Origin: Yersinia aldovae ATCC 35236
Lineage (GTDB): Bacteria; Pseudomonadota; Gammaproteobacteria; Enterobacterales; Enterobacteriaceae
NCBI RefSeq assembly: GCF_000173735.1
Contig: NZ_ACCB01000010.1
Span: 52,584-116,583, forward strand
DNA: 64,000 bases
Reading direction: 5' to 3'
Positions 27,878 through 37,656 of the stretch are shown piece by piece. How positions within the stretch are numbered: the first letter of the stretch is position 1; each line of letters begins with the position of its first letter. Both the position numbers and the translations under genes were made by a program. The notes under the pieces are model-generated. The model did no database searches. It was not told where the DNA came from and saw nothing but the letters and a program-made list of their open reading frames with translations.

Positions 27878-29656
27878 TTATTTTTTATATAATGGGCCGT
27901 AATTCTGGCAAGCACGGTAATCCTGTCCTTCAATATCCATACCGTGTGCACCCCAAGCCGTTGGCCGGTAAACACTTTCTTCTTCCACGTTATGCATGCA
28001 AACCGGAATACGCAGCATCGATGCCAATGTAATCAAGTCGGCACCCACATGGCCGATAGTCAGTACGCCGTGGTTAGCCCCCCAGTTCGCCATTACCGAA
28101 TACACATCACTGAATGGCCCTTTGCCAGTCAGGCGTGGGGCAAACCAGGTTGTTGGCCAGCTTGAATCGGTGCGTTTATCCAGCGTGTCATGCACCGATT
28201 TTGGCAGCTCAACACTCCAGCCTTCAGCAATTTGCAATACTGGCCCGACTCCCTTAATCAGGTTGATACGGCTCATGGTAAATGGCACACCACCCCGAGT
28301 CAGGAAGCGTGAAGAGAAGCCACCGCCACGGAAGTATTCATGGATAGCCGGGCACCATTCAGTCGCCGCCAAACAGGCATCGGCTTCTTGCTGGCTGACT
28401 TGCCAGTGTGGTTTGATGGTGGGTTTACCCTGCGCATCGTTTTGGCAACAAGTGCCATCCAGTGCGGCGGAACCCGAGTTAATCAAGTGGATAATGCCGT
28501 GTTCGGCTGCTCCTTCAAGTTGATGCCCTGTTACCCGTAATACTGCTTCCGGTGACCAATAGGTACGCACATCGGCAAAGATTTGTGCGGTGCCGGTGAG
28601 GGTATGACCAAACAGCATCGCCACTCCATTTAGGCTGTCATTTTCGGTGGCGATAACCATAGGTTTACGCACCCCGTTCCAGTCAAATGAACTGTTCAAC
28701 AGTGCTTCGGCGGTATCACCGTTCGGGTATTGATCCGTCCAGTGACGCTGCCCCTGGAAACCGGCCGCGATGGCGTTATAACCCAAGGCTTCTTCACCAA
28801 AACCTTTGGCTGCCAGCTTAGCGTTACCTTGCATCATATCGCGGATACAAATGGCCATTTGCAGGCTTTCCCGCAGAACCGCGCGGCTGCTTTGTGGTGA
28901 GCGGCGATACTGTTCGGCATTTTTATCTGGCCCGAACTTGAAGTTGTTATCGGCCCAGGATAACGCCAGTTCCAGTTCTTGCTCATCATAGATTTTGTGA
29001 TCAATACGGCGGCGCAATTCAGTCATATCAACCGCTTGCACTTTCATCCCTAACCAGGATTCAAAGAAGTTATGGTCAACGATGGAGCCGGCAATCCCCA
29101 TAGAGACGCCCCCCAGTGACAGGTAGCTTTTGCCTTTCAAGCTGACGACGGCTAACCCTGCACGGGTGAAACGCAGCAGCTTTTCTTGCACATCGGCGGG
29201 GATACGGGTGTCATTGGCATCCTGTACGTCATGGCCGTAAATTGAGAACGCGGGTAGGCCTTTCTGATTATGTGCTGCCAGTGCCGCTGCCAGATAAACG
29301 GCTCCTGGGCGTTCGGTGCCATTAAAGCCCCAAATAGCCTTCGGACGGAATGGGTCCATATCAATGGTTTCGCTGCCGTAGCACCAGCAAGGTGTCACGG
29401 TAATGGTCAGCCCGATATTCTGTGCGCTGAATTTATCATCACAAGCGGCAGATTCTGCCATGCCAGCAATACAGGTATCAGCAATGACGCATTCAACAGG
29501 GGTTCCACACGGATGGCGCACCACTTCTTGCAGAAATTCTGCGGTGGCACGAGCCATTTTCATGGTTTGTTCTTCCAGCGATTCACGCACCCCCATTCTA
29601 CGGCCATCAATAACTGGACGAATGCCAATTTTTGGTAATTGAATTGTCTTTTTCAT
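27878..29656 (-). CDS. fucI: L-fucose isomerase
   Basis: A 592-residue isomerase (591 in E. coli) which converts L-fucose to L-fuculose using Mn2+. N-terminal [20 protein letters not shown] and the stretch [18 protein letters not shown] contain active-site residues; the metal ligands should be a Glu in the MSG/SMG region and an Asp and a His further on. It sits 51 bases after fucP. Length and neighbours make the call firm. Confidence 0.95.
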   Translation of the reverse strand: MKKTIQLPKIGIRPVIDGRRMGVRESLEEQTMKMARATAEFLQEVVRHPCGTPVECVIADTCIAGMAESAACDDKFSAQNIGLTITVTPCWCYGSETIDMDPFRPKAIWGFNGTERPGAVYLAAALAAHNQKGLPAFSIYGHDVQDANDTRIPADVQEKLLRFTRAGLAVVSLKGKSYLSLGGVSMGIAGSIVDHNFFESWLGMKVQAVDMTELRRRIDHKIYDEQELELALSWADNNFKFGPDKNAEQYRRSPQSSRAVLRESLQMAICIRDMMQGNAKLAAKGFGEEALGYNAIAAGFQGQRHWTDQYPNGDTAEALLNSSFDWNGVRKPMVIATENDSLNGVAMLFGHTLTGTAQIFADVRTYWSPEAVLRVTGHQLEGAAEHGIIHLINSGSAALDGTCCQNDAQGKPTIKPHWQVSQQEADACLAATEWCPAIHEYFRGGGFSSRFLTRGGVPFTMSRINLIKGVGPVLQIAEGWSVELPKSVHDTLDKRTDSSWPTTWFAPRLTGKGPFSDVYSVMANWGANHGVLTIGHVGADLITLASMLRIPVCMHNVEEESVYRPTAWGAHGMDIEGQDYRACQNYGPLYKK

Positions 29657-29707
29657 AATAGATCCTTATGTTCTGTAGCAAATTTAATTTATCAGTCGCC
29701 CGCGAAA

Positions 29708-31027
29708 TTAATTCGTAGGTACAGTTTTGAACTTGGCGAAAATAAAAATAATAGCGAAGCACAGTGCCGGAATAAGTTCTGCTGTCGGTATATTTCCCGC
29801 TGCATCACTGACCAGCCCCATAATAGGTGTCACAATACCACCACCGACAATAGTCATTACAATGATGGACGCACCATATTTGGTGTCTTGATTTAGATTC
29901 TTAATGCCTAAAGAGAAAATGGTAGGGTACTGTATTGACATAAACATGCTGCATAATGTCAGCGCTAATAATCCAATATGTCCCCCAAAGGTTGCCGAGA
30001 TAATACAAAGTAACATTGAAATTAATGCATAAGCGGCTAATACTTTCTCAGGCGCAAAGCGGGTAATTAACCAAGTCCCACTGAATCGGCCGATAAAGAA
30101 ACACACCATAGTGGCCGTTAAATAATTAGCAGCATATCCGGGTGTGACATTTGGCAGTTCTTCTATAGCATAGCGAATTAAATAACTCCAACAGGCTGTT
30201 TGTGCGCCGACATAACAGAACTGCGCTAATACTGCCCAGCGCCAGTGGGTTATTTTTAATAAACGTGGTAATGATGCAAAGAAAGAGCCATTGTGCGTGT
30301 CATCAGACTCGCTTTTTATTGCAGGGAACCGAGTGATAAGAATTAATAGCGCAACAAAAATAACCACTGCCACAATAATCAAATAGGGTAGTTGTACCGC
30401 TTTGACCAAGCTATGGTGATAACTATTCAAATCCTCAACCGACAATTTATCTAATGCTTCCTGTGTCTGATGGGGGACATTGGAGAGGATTAAGCTTTGC
30501 CCAAATACCACGGCGATAATGGCACCAAAGGAGTTAAATGTCTGCGCCAGGTTGATCCGAAAATGGCCGGTTTTCTCAGGCCCTAATACGGTAACGAAGG
30601 GGTTGGCGGCTGTTTCCAGGCAACCCAAACCGGCTGCGATGATGAATAAACCGATTAAAAACAAAGTGTAATCCATCGTCTCTGCGGCAGGCCAAAACAG
30701 GGCTGCGCCAAAGGCGTAGAACAGAAGACCGGTGATGATCCCCGCTTTATAACTGAATCTTTTCATCAAGATGCCAGCCGGGATGGGGATCAGGAAATAA
30801 CCGAAATAGAATGAGGATTGAATCAGGCCAGCCTGAAAATTGGTTAGCGTAAATGCCTGCTGAAACTGAGGTAATAAAATATCATTTAGGTTGTTTGCTA
30901 CTGCCCAAAGAAAGAACAGCGAGCACAGCAACGCGAAAGGAATCAGATATCTTTTTTTATTTGCCGACTCGTCACTTACCGAGGCGGAAATTTTGGTGCT
31001 ATCTGTTTGTATTAAAATATTTCCCAT
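29708..31027 (-). CDS. fucP: L-fucose:H+ symporter (MFS)
   Basis: A 439-residue inner-membrane transporter with 12 hydrophobic segments. The start at 31027 (GAGGG upstream) gives MGNILIQT, matching E. coli FucP. AVANNLNDILLPQFQ in helix 1 contains the Asp known to be needed for proton coupling, and FLGCLETAANPF-type helix 4 (here GLGCLETAANPF) holds the conserved Glu. It is the first gene of the leftward fucPIKUR cluster and is driven from the shared region with fucA. Confidence 0.96.
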   Translation of the reverse strand: MGNILIQTDSTKISASVSDESANKKRYLIPFALLCSLFFLWAVANNLNDILLPQFQQAFTLTNFQAGLIQSSFYFGYFLIPIPAGILMKRFSYKAGIITGLLFYAFGAALFWPAAETMDYTLFLIGLFIIAAGLGCLETAANPFVTVLGPEKTGHFRINLAQTFNSFGAIIAVVFGQSLILSNVPHQTQEALDKLSVEDLNSYHHSLVKAVQLPYLIIVAVVIFVALLILITRFPAIKSESDDTHNGSFFASLPRLLKITHWRWAVLAQFCYVGAQTACWSYLIRYAIEELPNVTPGYAANYLTATMVCFFIGRFSGTWLITRFAPEKVLAAYALISMLLCIISATFGGHIGLLALTLCSMFMSIQYPTIFSLGIKNLNQDTKYGASIIVMTIVGGGIVTPIMGLVSDAAGNIPTAELIPALCFAIIFIFAKFKTVPTN

Positions 31028-31235
31028 GGTGCCCTCGTCAGATACTTCACTCGTTCGAAAGTTCGTAATATTCGACGGAAATTTTTTGTTTAATGAATGA
31101 TATTTCTCTCTGGTCGACATGAATTGTCTGAGTCCAAATTAAAATATCCTCATTGCGTTAAGTCCCGTTCTTTATAAGGTAAAAATAGCTAAAAAGTATG
31201 AGCTGAATCACATTGATAACTCAATGCTGATATTT

Positions 31236-31251
31236 TGTGATGGTAATCACT
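31236..31251. promoter_or_regulatory. CRP site in the fucP-fucA divergent region
   Basis: TGTGATGGTAATCACT matches the CRP consensus TGTGA-N6-TCACA in nine of ten positions. It lies about 210 bases from the fucP start and fits catabolite control of the fucose genes. Confidence 0.7.
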
Positions 31252-31269
31252 TTAAATAAAAACAATTCA

Positions 31270-31412
31270 TGACCGTTTGAAATGAATTGTGTTTCAAATA
31301 CACACAGCTAATGACCGATTATTTTATTTCTGTCACAAACGGTCAATTAGTCATAAATATATATGTAAATGGATATTTGACCGTTTAGTCATATTGTATT
31401 TTCAAACGGACA
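31270..31412. promoter_or_regulatory. Repeated FucR-type operator words
   Basis: Five copies of TGACCGTTT or a near form occur on both strands in 145 bases: TGACCGTTTGA at 31270, TGACCGATT at 31312, ACAAACGGTCA ending at 31345, TGACCGTTTA at 31378 and TTCAAACGGACA from 31401. Spacing is irregular. They are the best candidates for FucR (DeoR family) binding in the divergent promoter; the rest of the 578-base gap is AT-rich with no gene. Confidence 0.6.
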
Positions 31413-31605
31413 TTTTATAAAAATAAACAATACTTAAATCGGCATTAAACAATGAATACTTATGACCTGGCTCACACTTTTGCGTGCTTCATTTTTTACT
31501 TTAATTAAATGAGCGAAAAATATGTCTCATATTCACGATTGTTAACCCAATACATTATTTAATGCATTTTTACATTTAGATATTTGCATCCCAGGAGAGG
31601 AACAA

Positions 31606-32253
31606 ATGAAAAAAGAAGCATTGGCGCGCGACATTATTAATACCTGCCTTGAAATGACCCGCTTAGGCCTGAATCAGGGAACGGCTGGTAATGTTAGCGT
31701 GCGCTATCAAGAGGGTTTTTTGATTACGCCGTCCGGTATTGCTTATGACAAGCTCACCGAGTCACATATTGTTTATATTGATGCCGACGGTCACCACGAG
31801 GCGGGCAAAGTTCCTTCCAGTGAATGGCGCTTTCATCAGGCCGTTTACCAAACCCGGCCCGATGCTAATGCTGTGGTGCACAACCATTCAGTTCATTGCA
31901 CGGCAGTTTCGATTCTAAATCGTCCGATTCCTGCCATTCATTACATGATTGCTGCTGCGGGTGGCGATGATATCCCGTGTGCGCCATATGCCACCTTTGG
32001 CACCAAAGCGCTTTCTGAACATGTCGCTGTGGCGATGAAAAATCGTAAAGCCACTTTGTTGCAGCATCATGGCCTGATTGCTTGTGAAGAAAACCTGGCG
32101 AAAGCACTGTGGTTGGCCCATGAGGTGGAGGTTTTGGCCACATTGCTACTGGCGATTTTACCGATTGTTGATGAGGTGCCGGTGTTATCGAAAGAAGAGA
32201 TCAGTGTGGTATTGGAGAAATTCAAAACCTACGGTTTGCGGGTTGAAGACTAG
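31606..32253 (+). CDS. fucA: L-fuculose-phosphate aldolase
   Basis: A 215-residue class II aldolase which splits fuculose-1-phosphate into dihydroxyacetone phosphate and L-lactaldehyde. It has the zinc-binding HNHSVHCT and the second ligand pair in LLQHHGLIA, the Glu acid near SSEWRFH, and GTAGNVSVR for phosphate binding. Length equals E. coli FucA (215). AGGAGAGG precedes the start. First gene of the rightward fucAO pair. Confidence 0.95.
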   Translation: MKKEALARDIINTCLEMTRLGLNQGTAGNVSVRYQEGFLITPSGIAYDKLTESHIVYIDADGHHEAGKVPSSEWRFHQAVYQTRPDANAVVHNHSVHCTAVSILNRPIPAIHYMIAAAGGDDIPCAPYATFGTKALSEHVAVAMKNRKATLLQHHGLIACEENLAKALWLAHEVEVLATLLLAILPIVDEVPVLSKEEISVVLEKFKTYGLRVED

Positions 32254-32300
32254 CTTGTGGCTAAAAATAGCAGGTGGACAAAAACACTGAGGAATCAATC

Positions 32301-33449
32301 ATGAATAGAATGATTTTAAATGAAACGGCGTGGTTTGGTCGTGGCTCATTGGCGGCATTGACCGATGAGGTTACCCAGCGGGGTTATCAAAAAGCATTGG
32401 TCGTCACGGATAAAATGCTGCTCGAATGTGGTGTGGCGACCCGTTTAATCAGTCGCCTGGAACAGGCCGGTTTGGATTTCGCCATTTTTGATGCCGTTAA
32501 ACCCAATCCGACGATCAGTATTGTGCAACAAGGAGTAGATGTTTTTCGCCAAAGTGGGGCGGATTACCTGATAGCCCTGGGGGGCGGCTCGCCACAGGAT
32601 ACCTGCAAAGCTATTGGTATTATTATCAATAACCCTGAGTTTGCCGATGTGCGTAGTCTGGAAGGTGTTGCAAATACCCGTAAACCTTGCGTACCTATTC
32701 TCGCTATCCCTACCACTGCCGGGACGGCTGCGGAAGTGACCATTAATTATGTGATTACTGACGAAGAGCGGCGGCGTAAATTTGTTTGCGTCGATCCTCA
32801 TGCCATTCCCGCCGTAGCATTTATTGATGCCGATATGATGGACAGCATGCCCGCGGCGCTAAAAGCGGCGACCGGGGTTGATGCGTTAACCCATGCTATT
32901 GAGGGATATTTGACCAAAGGCGCTTGGGAACTGACCGATACTTTGCATCTCAAAGCCATTGAGATTATCAGCCGTTCCCTGCGCGCAGCAGTAAAAGGTG
33001 ATGCCACAGCGAGCGAAGATATGGCGCTTGGGCAATATATTGCCGGTATGGGCTTTTCCAATGTGGGGTTAGGATTGGTCCACGGCATGGCTCACCCGCT
33101 TGGGGCGTTTTACAACATGCCACATGGCGTAGCTAATGCCATTTTATTGCCTTATATCATGCGCTATAACGCGGCTTATACCGGTGAGCGCTTCCGTCAA
33201 ATCGCAGTGGCGATGGGGCTGGATAATGCATCAAGTTTGCCGCTGGATCAGGTGCGCGAGCAAACCATTCAGGCGGTATTTGCACTGAATCGTGATATTG
33301 GTATCCCAGCTTCTCTCAGTGCTGTTGGGATGCGGGCTGATGATATTCCCGCACTGGCGGTTGCAGCCTTTGCCGATGTCTGCACGGGGGGCAATCCGCG
33401 TGAAGCCTCGGTTGATGAGATTATGACGCTTTATCATCAAGCTTGCTGA
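32301..33449 (+). CDS. fucO: Lactaldehyde reductase (Fe-dependent group III alcohol dehydrogenase)
   Basis: A 382-residue oxidoreductase which reduces L-lactaldehyde to 1,2-propanediol with NADH when oxygen is absent. Start at 32301 with GAGGAAT upstream gives MNRMILNETAWFGRG as in E. coli. The NAD site is ALGGGSPQDTCKAIG, and the iron ligands are in DALTHAIEGY and GLVHGMAHPLGAFYNMPHG. It follows fucA by 47 bases. With fucA it completes fermentation of fucose; a terminator-like hairpin follows. Confidence 0.95.
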   Translation: MNRMILNETAWFGRGSLAALTDEVTQRGYQKALVVTDKMLLECGVATRLISRLEQAGLDFAIFDAVKPNPTISIVQQGVDVFRQSGADYLIALGGGSPQDTCKAIGIIINNPEFADVRSLEGVANTRKPCVPILAIPTTAGTAAEVTINYVITDEERRRKFVCVDPHAIPAVAFIDADMMDSMPAALKAATGVDALTHAIEGYLTKGAWELTDTLHLKAIEIISRSLRAAVKGDATASEDMALGQYIAGMGFSNVGLGLVHGMAHPLGAFYNMPHGVANAILLPYIMRYNAAYTGERFRQIAVAMGLDNASSLPLDQVREQTIQAVFALNRDIGIPASLSAVGMRADDIPALAVAAFADVCTGGNPREASVDEIMTLYHQAC

Positions 33450-33477
33450 AAGAACGGTTATTCGTCACAAATTGGTT

Positions 33478-33515
33478 ATAAAGTCATGAGGAAAGTTTAA
33501 TCCTCATGACTTTAT
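33478..33515. terminator. fucO terminator
   Basis: A perfect 15-bp stem (33478-33492 with 33501-33515, loop AAGTTTAA) stands 29 bases after the fucO stop. Its outer base pairs are A-T, supplying the T-rich 3' arm. Confidence 0.75.
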
Positions 33516-33552
33516 TGATACCAAACAACTCCCGCCCTACCCAAAAGGGGTA
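33515..33552 (+). promoter_or_regulatory. Candidate FNR and NarL sites before dmsA
   Basis: TTGATACCAAACAA (33515-33528) fits the FNR consensus TTGAT-N4-ATCAA in nine of ten positions. Ten bases on, TACCCAAAAGGGGTA (33538-33552) holds two facing NarL-type heptamers, one of them exact (TACCCCT on the minus strand), spaced 7-1-7 where the usual arrangement is 7-2-7. Activation by FNR and repression by nitrate is known for E. coli dms. The sites lie about 180-215 bases before dmsA; nothing else is seen in the gap. Confidence 0.55.
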
Positions 33553-33729
33553 GGGTCAATGGCTGCGGGAAGGTCGATTTAATATCCTAACTATAACAAC
33601 GGCTATAACTGAGCCACTGCGCTCTGCCTTAACCATCCCTCCCGCTGAATAACTCATTTTTTTGAATTAATCGGATTTCATCCTTTGCGATGTTCTCCTT
33701 TTTCTGGAATGCAACCAAGTGGGAGTCTT

Positions 33730-36174
33730 ATGAAAGAGACCAACCAATCCCGACTGTTAACGGCAGAAATTACGCGCCGAAAACTTGTCCAAACGACAGT
33801 CGTCGGCGGCCTTGCCGTGGCAACCGGGGCGTTTTCGCTGCCGTTTTCCCGCACCGCACAGGCTGTTCAATCTGCAATAAACCCGGCTAATGATGGCAAA
33901 GTGATATGGAGTGCTTGCACCGTTAACTGCGGCAGCCGTTGCCCACTACGGATGCATGTGGTTGATGGGGAAATTAAATACGTCGAAACGGATAATACCG
34001 GTGACGATGATTTTGAGGGTTTGCATCAGGTGCGTGCCTGTTTACGCGGCCGCTCAATGCGTCGGCGGGTGTATAACCCCGACCGATTGAAATACCCAAT
34101 GAAACGCGTGGGCGCACGCGGGGAAGGCAAGTTTAAACGTATTTCATGGGATGAGGCGTTTGATACCCTCGCTGCCAGCATGAAAAGCATCATTAATGAG
34201 TATGGAAATGAAGCCATCTATTTGAACTACGGCACGGGAACGCTAGGCGGCACTATGACTCGCTCGTGGCCACCGGGTTCAACCTTATTGGCCCGATTGA
34301 TGAATTGCTGCGGCGGCTATCTTAATCATTATGGCGATTACAGCACCGCACAGATTGCAGCCGGTCTGAATTATACCTATGGCGGTTGGGCCGACGGTAA
34401 TAGCCCATCAGACATTGAAAACAGCAAACTGGTGGTGTTGTTTGGCAACAACCCCGGCGAAACCCGGATGAGCGGAGGCGGCGTCACTTATTATCTGGAG
34501 CAGGCACGGGAGAAGTCTAACGCCAAAATGATTGTTATTGATCCGCGTTATACCGATACCGCCGCAGGCCGTGAGGATGAATGGATTCCGCTGCGGCCGG
34601 GGACGGATGCTGCACTGGCCTGCGCACTGGCTTATGTCATGATCAGCGAGAATCTGGTGGATCATCCGTTCCTCGATAAATATTGCGTGGGCTATGACGA
34701 GAAAACCCTCCCCGAAGGTGCGCCGAAGAATAGTCATTATAAAGCCTATATTTTAGGGCAGGGCACAGATAAAACCGCCAAAACGCCACAGTGGGCGGAG
34801 GCTATCACCGGTATTCCTGCCGCAAAAATAATTAAGTTGGGCCGCGAAATCGGCTCGGTGAAACCCGCTTATATCGCGCAGGGGTGGGGGCCACAGCGCC
34901 ATGCTAACGGCGAAAATACCAGTCGCGCAATTGCCATGCTGGCTATCTTGACCGGTAACGTGGGGATCAATGGTGGTAATTCTGGGGCGCGTGAAGGTTC
35001 CTATGGCCTGCCGTTTGTCCGAATGCCGACGTTGGAAAATCCAATTAAAACCAGCATTTCGATGTTTTTGTGGACTGATGCCATTGAGCGCGGCCCTGAA
35101 ATGACCGCGACCCGCGACGGAGTCCGGGGTAAAGATAAGCTGGATGTACCCATCAAGTTTATCTGGAACTATGCCAGCAACTGCCTGATTAACCAGCATT
35201 CAGATATCAATCGCACTCATAATATTCTGCAAGATGATAAGAAATGCGAAATGATTGTGGTCATCGATAACCATATGACCTCGTCAGCTCAATATGCCGA
35301 TATCATTCTGCCAGATTGTACCGCTTCCGAGCAGATGGACTTCTGCCTCGATGCATCGAGTGGCAACATGGCATATGTGATCTTCGCCGATCAGGTCATC
35401 AAACCGCGCTTTGAGTGCAAAAACATCTATGAAATGACCCGTGAGTTGGCAAAACGTATGGGGGTGGAGCAGCAATTTACCGAAGGGCGCACACAAGAGG
35501 GCTGGCTGCGTCATCTCTATCAGCAATCACAGGAAGCCATTCCTGAACTGCCTTCTTTTGAGGAATTCCGCGAACAGGGCATTTTCAAAAAACGCGATCC
35601 GGCAGGGCATCATGTTGCCTATAAAGCCTTCCGCGCCGATCCGGTTGCTAACCCGCTCACCACGCCATCGGGCAAAATTGAAATCTACTCTGCCGAGTTA
35701 GCGCAAATTGCCGCGACCTGGGAGCTACAACCGGATGATGTTATTGACCCGCTGCCAGTGTATGCCGCGGGATTCGAAAGTTTTGACGATCCCCTAAACC
35801 AGAAGTATCCATTACAACTCACCGGGTTCCATTACAAAGCCCGAACTCACTCGACTTACGGCAACGTCGAGGTACTGAAAGCCGCTTGCCGTCAGGAAAT
35901 GTGGATTAACCCACTCGATGCCAGAGAACGCGACATCAAAAATGGCGATATGGTGCGGATATTCAATGGCCGTGGCGAAGTTCAGATTAACGCCAAAGTC
36001 ACGCCGCGCATGATGCCGGGCGTTGTGGCACTGGGGGAAGGGGCGTGGTACAGCCCGGATGAAAATCGCATCGACAGAGCGGGTAGTATCAACGTATTGA
36101 CCACACAGCGCCCTTCTCCGTTGGCTAAAGGGAACCCATCCCATACCAACCTCGTTCAAGTTACCAAGGCATAA
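33730..36174 (+). CDS. dmsA: DMSO reductase catalytic subunit A
   Basis: An 814-residue molybdopterin enzyme, exactly the E. coli DmsA length. The start at 33730 gives a Tat signal, TRRKLVQTT followed by a hydrophobic stretch and a cleavage site near TAQA. A CTVNCGSRC cluster (with a later Cys) binds the FS0 4Fe-4S, and the remaining blocks (ACLRGRSMRRRVY, GNNPGETRMSGGG, WGPQRHANGE, QLTGFHYKARTHSTYGN) are those of DMSO reductases. It accepts electrons from DmsB and reduces DMSO or TMAO in anaerobic respiration. Followed by dmsB after 11 bases. Confidence 0.96.
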   Translation: MKETNQSRLLTAEITRRKLVQTTVVGGLAVATGAFSLPFSRTAQAVQSAINPANDGKVIWSACTVNCGSRCPLRMHVVDGEIKYVETDNTGDDDFEGLHQVRACLRGRSMRRRVYNPDRLKYPMKRVGARGEGKFKRISWDEAFDTLAASMKSIINEYGNEAIYLNYGTGTLGGTMTRSWPPGSTLLARLMNCCGGYLNHYGDYSTAQIAAGLNYTYGGWADGNSPSDIENSKLVVLFGNNPGETRMSGGGVTYYLEQAREKSNAKMIVIDPRYTDTAAGREDEWIPLRPGTDAALACALAYVMISENLVDHPFLDKYCVGYDEKTLPEGAPKNSHYKAYILGQGTDKTAKTPQWAEAITGIPAAKIIKLGREIGSVKPAYIAQGWGPQRHANGENTSRAIAMLAILTGNVGINGGNSGAREGSYGLPFVRMPTLENPIKTSISMFLWTDAIERGPEMTATRDGVRGKDKLDVPIKFIWNYASNCLINQHSDINRTHNILQDDKKCEMIVVIDNHMTSSAQYADIILPDCTASEQMDFCLDASSGNMAYVIFADQVIKPRFECKNIYEMTRELAKRMGVEQQFTEGRTQEGWLRHLYQQSQEAIPELPSFEEFREQGIFKKRDPAGHHVAYKAFRADPVANPLTTPSGKIEIYSAELAQIAATWELQPDDVIDPLPVYAAGFESFDDPLNQKYPLQLTGFHYKARTHSTYGNVEVLKAACRQEMWINPLDARERDIKNGDMVRIFNGRGEVQINAKVTPRMMPGVVALGEGAWYSPDENRIDRAGSINVLTTQRPSPLAKGNPSHTNLVQVTKA

Positions 36175-36185
36175 GGAGCTGACTG

Positions 36186-36803
36186 ATGACTACGCAATAT
36201 GGTTTTTACATCGACTCCAGCCGGTGCACGGGATGCAAAACTTGCGAGCTGGCTTGCAAAGATTTCAAAAACTTATCAACCGATGTGAGCTTCCGGCGCA
36301 TTTACGAATATGCCGGAGGTGACTGGCAGCAGGCTAACGGCGCATGGCACCAGAATGTGTTCGCTTACTATCTTTCTATTGCCTGCAACCACTGTAGTGA
36401 CCCCGCCTGTACCAAAGTGTGCCCGACTGGCGCGATGCATAAGCGCGATGATGGTTTTGTGGTAGTGAACGAGGATATTTGTATCGGTTGCCGTTACTGC
36501 CATATGGCCTGCCCGTATGGTGCGCCGCAGTACGACGAAGCAAAAGGGCATATGACCAAGTGTGACGGCTGCTATGAGAGAGTCGCCGCCGGTAAGAAGC
36601 CGATTTGTGTCGACTCCTGCCCATTACGAGCGCTGGATATGGCACCTATCGATGAGCTGCGTGAGAAATACGGTGAATTGGCCGAAGTTGCTCCGCTGCC
36701 TGCCGCGCATTTCACCTTACCGAATATTGTCGTGAAACCGAATGCCAACAGCCGCCCGGTCAGAGATACCACCGGTCATCTGGCAAATCCGAAGGAGGTA
36801 TAG
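36186..36803 (+). CDS. dmsB: DMSO reductase iron-sulfur subunit B
   Basis: A 205-residue electron-transfer protein carrying four 4Fe-4S clusters, with CxxCxxCxxxC groups: CTGCKTCELAC near residue 14, CNHCSDPACTKVC near 67, CIGCRYCHMAC near 99 and a CDGC...C set near 126-145. It passes electrons from the membrane subunit DmsC to DmsA. AAGGAG precedes it. Length equals E. coli DmsB. Confidence 0.96.
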   Translation: MTTQYGFYIDSSRCTGCKTCELACKDFKNLSTDVSFRRIYEYAGGDWQQANGAWHQNVFAYYLSIACNHCSDPACTKVCPTGAMHKRDDGFVVVNEDICIGCRYCHMACPYGAPQYDEAKGHMTKCDGCYERVAAGKKPICVDSCPLRALDMAPIDELREKYGELAEVAPLPAAHFTLPNIVVKPNANSRPVRDTTGHLANPKEV

Positions 36804-36804
36804 C

Positions 36805-37656
36805 ATGGGTATGGGATGGCATGAATGGCCACTGATGGTCTTTACGGTACTGGGGCAGTGCGTAGTCGGAGGCTTTATTGTTCTTGGGCTGGCATTGATA
36901 TTTGGCGGTTTGAGTCGTGGGCAACAACAGCGTGTTCACCGCAGCATGTTTGCGTTGTGGATATTGATGGCCTTGGCTTTCATTGCCTCGACACTGCATT
37001 TGGGTTCGCCCATGCGAGCATTCAACTCGTTAAATCGGGTCGGAGAATCGGCGCTGAGTAATGAGATAGCCGCCGGTTCGGTGTTCTTTGCCGTAGCGGG
37101 TTTTTACTGGTTGCTGGCGATTTTGGATAAGATGCCCGCGCTGCTTGGTAAAATCTGGTTGGTGGTGGCAATGATGCTGGGCGTGGTATTCGTTTATGCC
37201 ATGTGTCGGGTTTACTCCATTGATACAGTACCCACCTGGGATAACCTTTATACCCCGCTGGGCTTCGTGCTGACCGTCTTTATTGGCGGGCCAATGTTGG
37301 GTTATTTACTGCTGCAATGGGCGGATATCAATGGGCGGGCGATGCTACAGCTGCCGATGATCAGTGTGTTAGCGCTGATTATCAGTCTCGCCAGTGTCAT
37401 TACGCAGGCCGCGAGTTTGCCGCTGATTTACAGCTCGGTGCAGCAAGCCTCTCAGCTCATCCCTGATTACGGCACCTTGATGGTCTGGCGTTTAGTGTTG
37501 CTGGTATTAGGATTAGGCTGTTGGATTTGCCCCTTAATTCGAGGGCGCACACCTATGACACTGGGGATGATATTTGTCATGTTATTGATTATTGTCGCTG
37601 AATTGATTGGCCGCGGCGTGTTTTACGGGCTGCATATGACGGTAGGAATGACATGA
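36805..37656 (+). CDS. dmsC: DMSO reductase membrane anchor subunit C
   Basis: A 283-residue integral membrane protein with about eight hydrophobic helices, which anchors DmsAB and oxidises menaquinol. The start at 36805 follows AAGGAGG by six to seven bases and gives MGMGWHEWPLMVFTVLGQ, the family beginning. HLGSPMRAFNSLNRVGESALSNEI is the DmsC quinol-side stretch. Its stop overlaps dmsD (ATGA). Confidence 0.94.
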   Translation: MGMGWHEWPLMVFTVLGQCVVGGFIVLGLALIFGGLSRGQQQRVHRSMFALWILMALAFIASTLHLGSPMRAFNSLNRVGESALSNEIAAGSVFFAVAGFYWLLAILDKMPALLGKIWLVVAMMLGVVFVYAMCRVYSIDTVPTWDNLYTPLGFVLTVFIGGPMLGYLLLQWADINGRAMLQLPMISVLALIISLASVITQAASLPLIYSSVQQASQLIPDYGTLMVWRLVLLVLGLGCWICPLIRGRTPMTLGMIFVMLLIIVAELIGRGVFYGLHMTVGMT

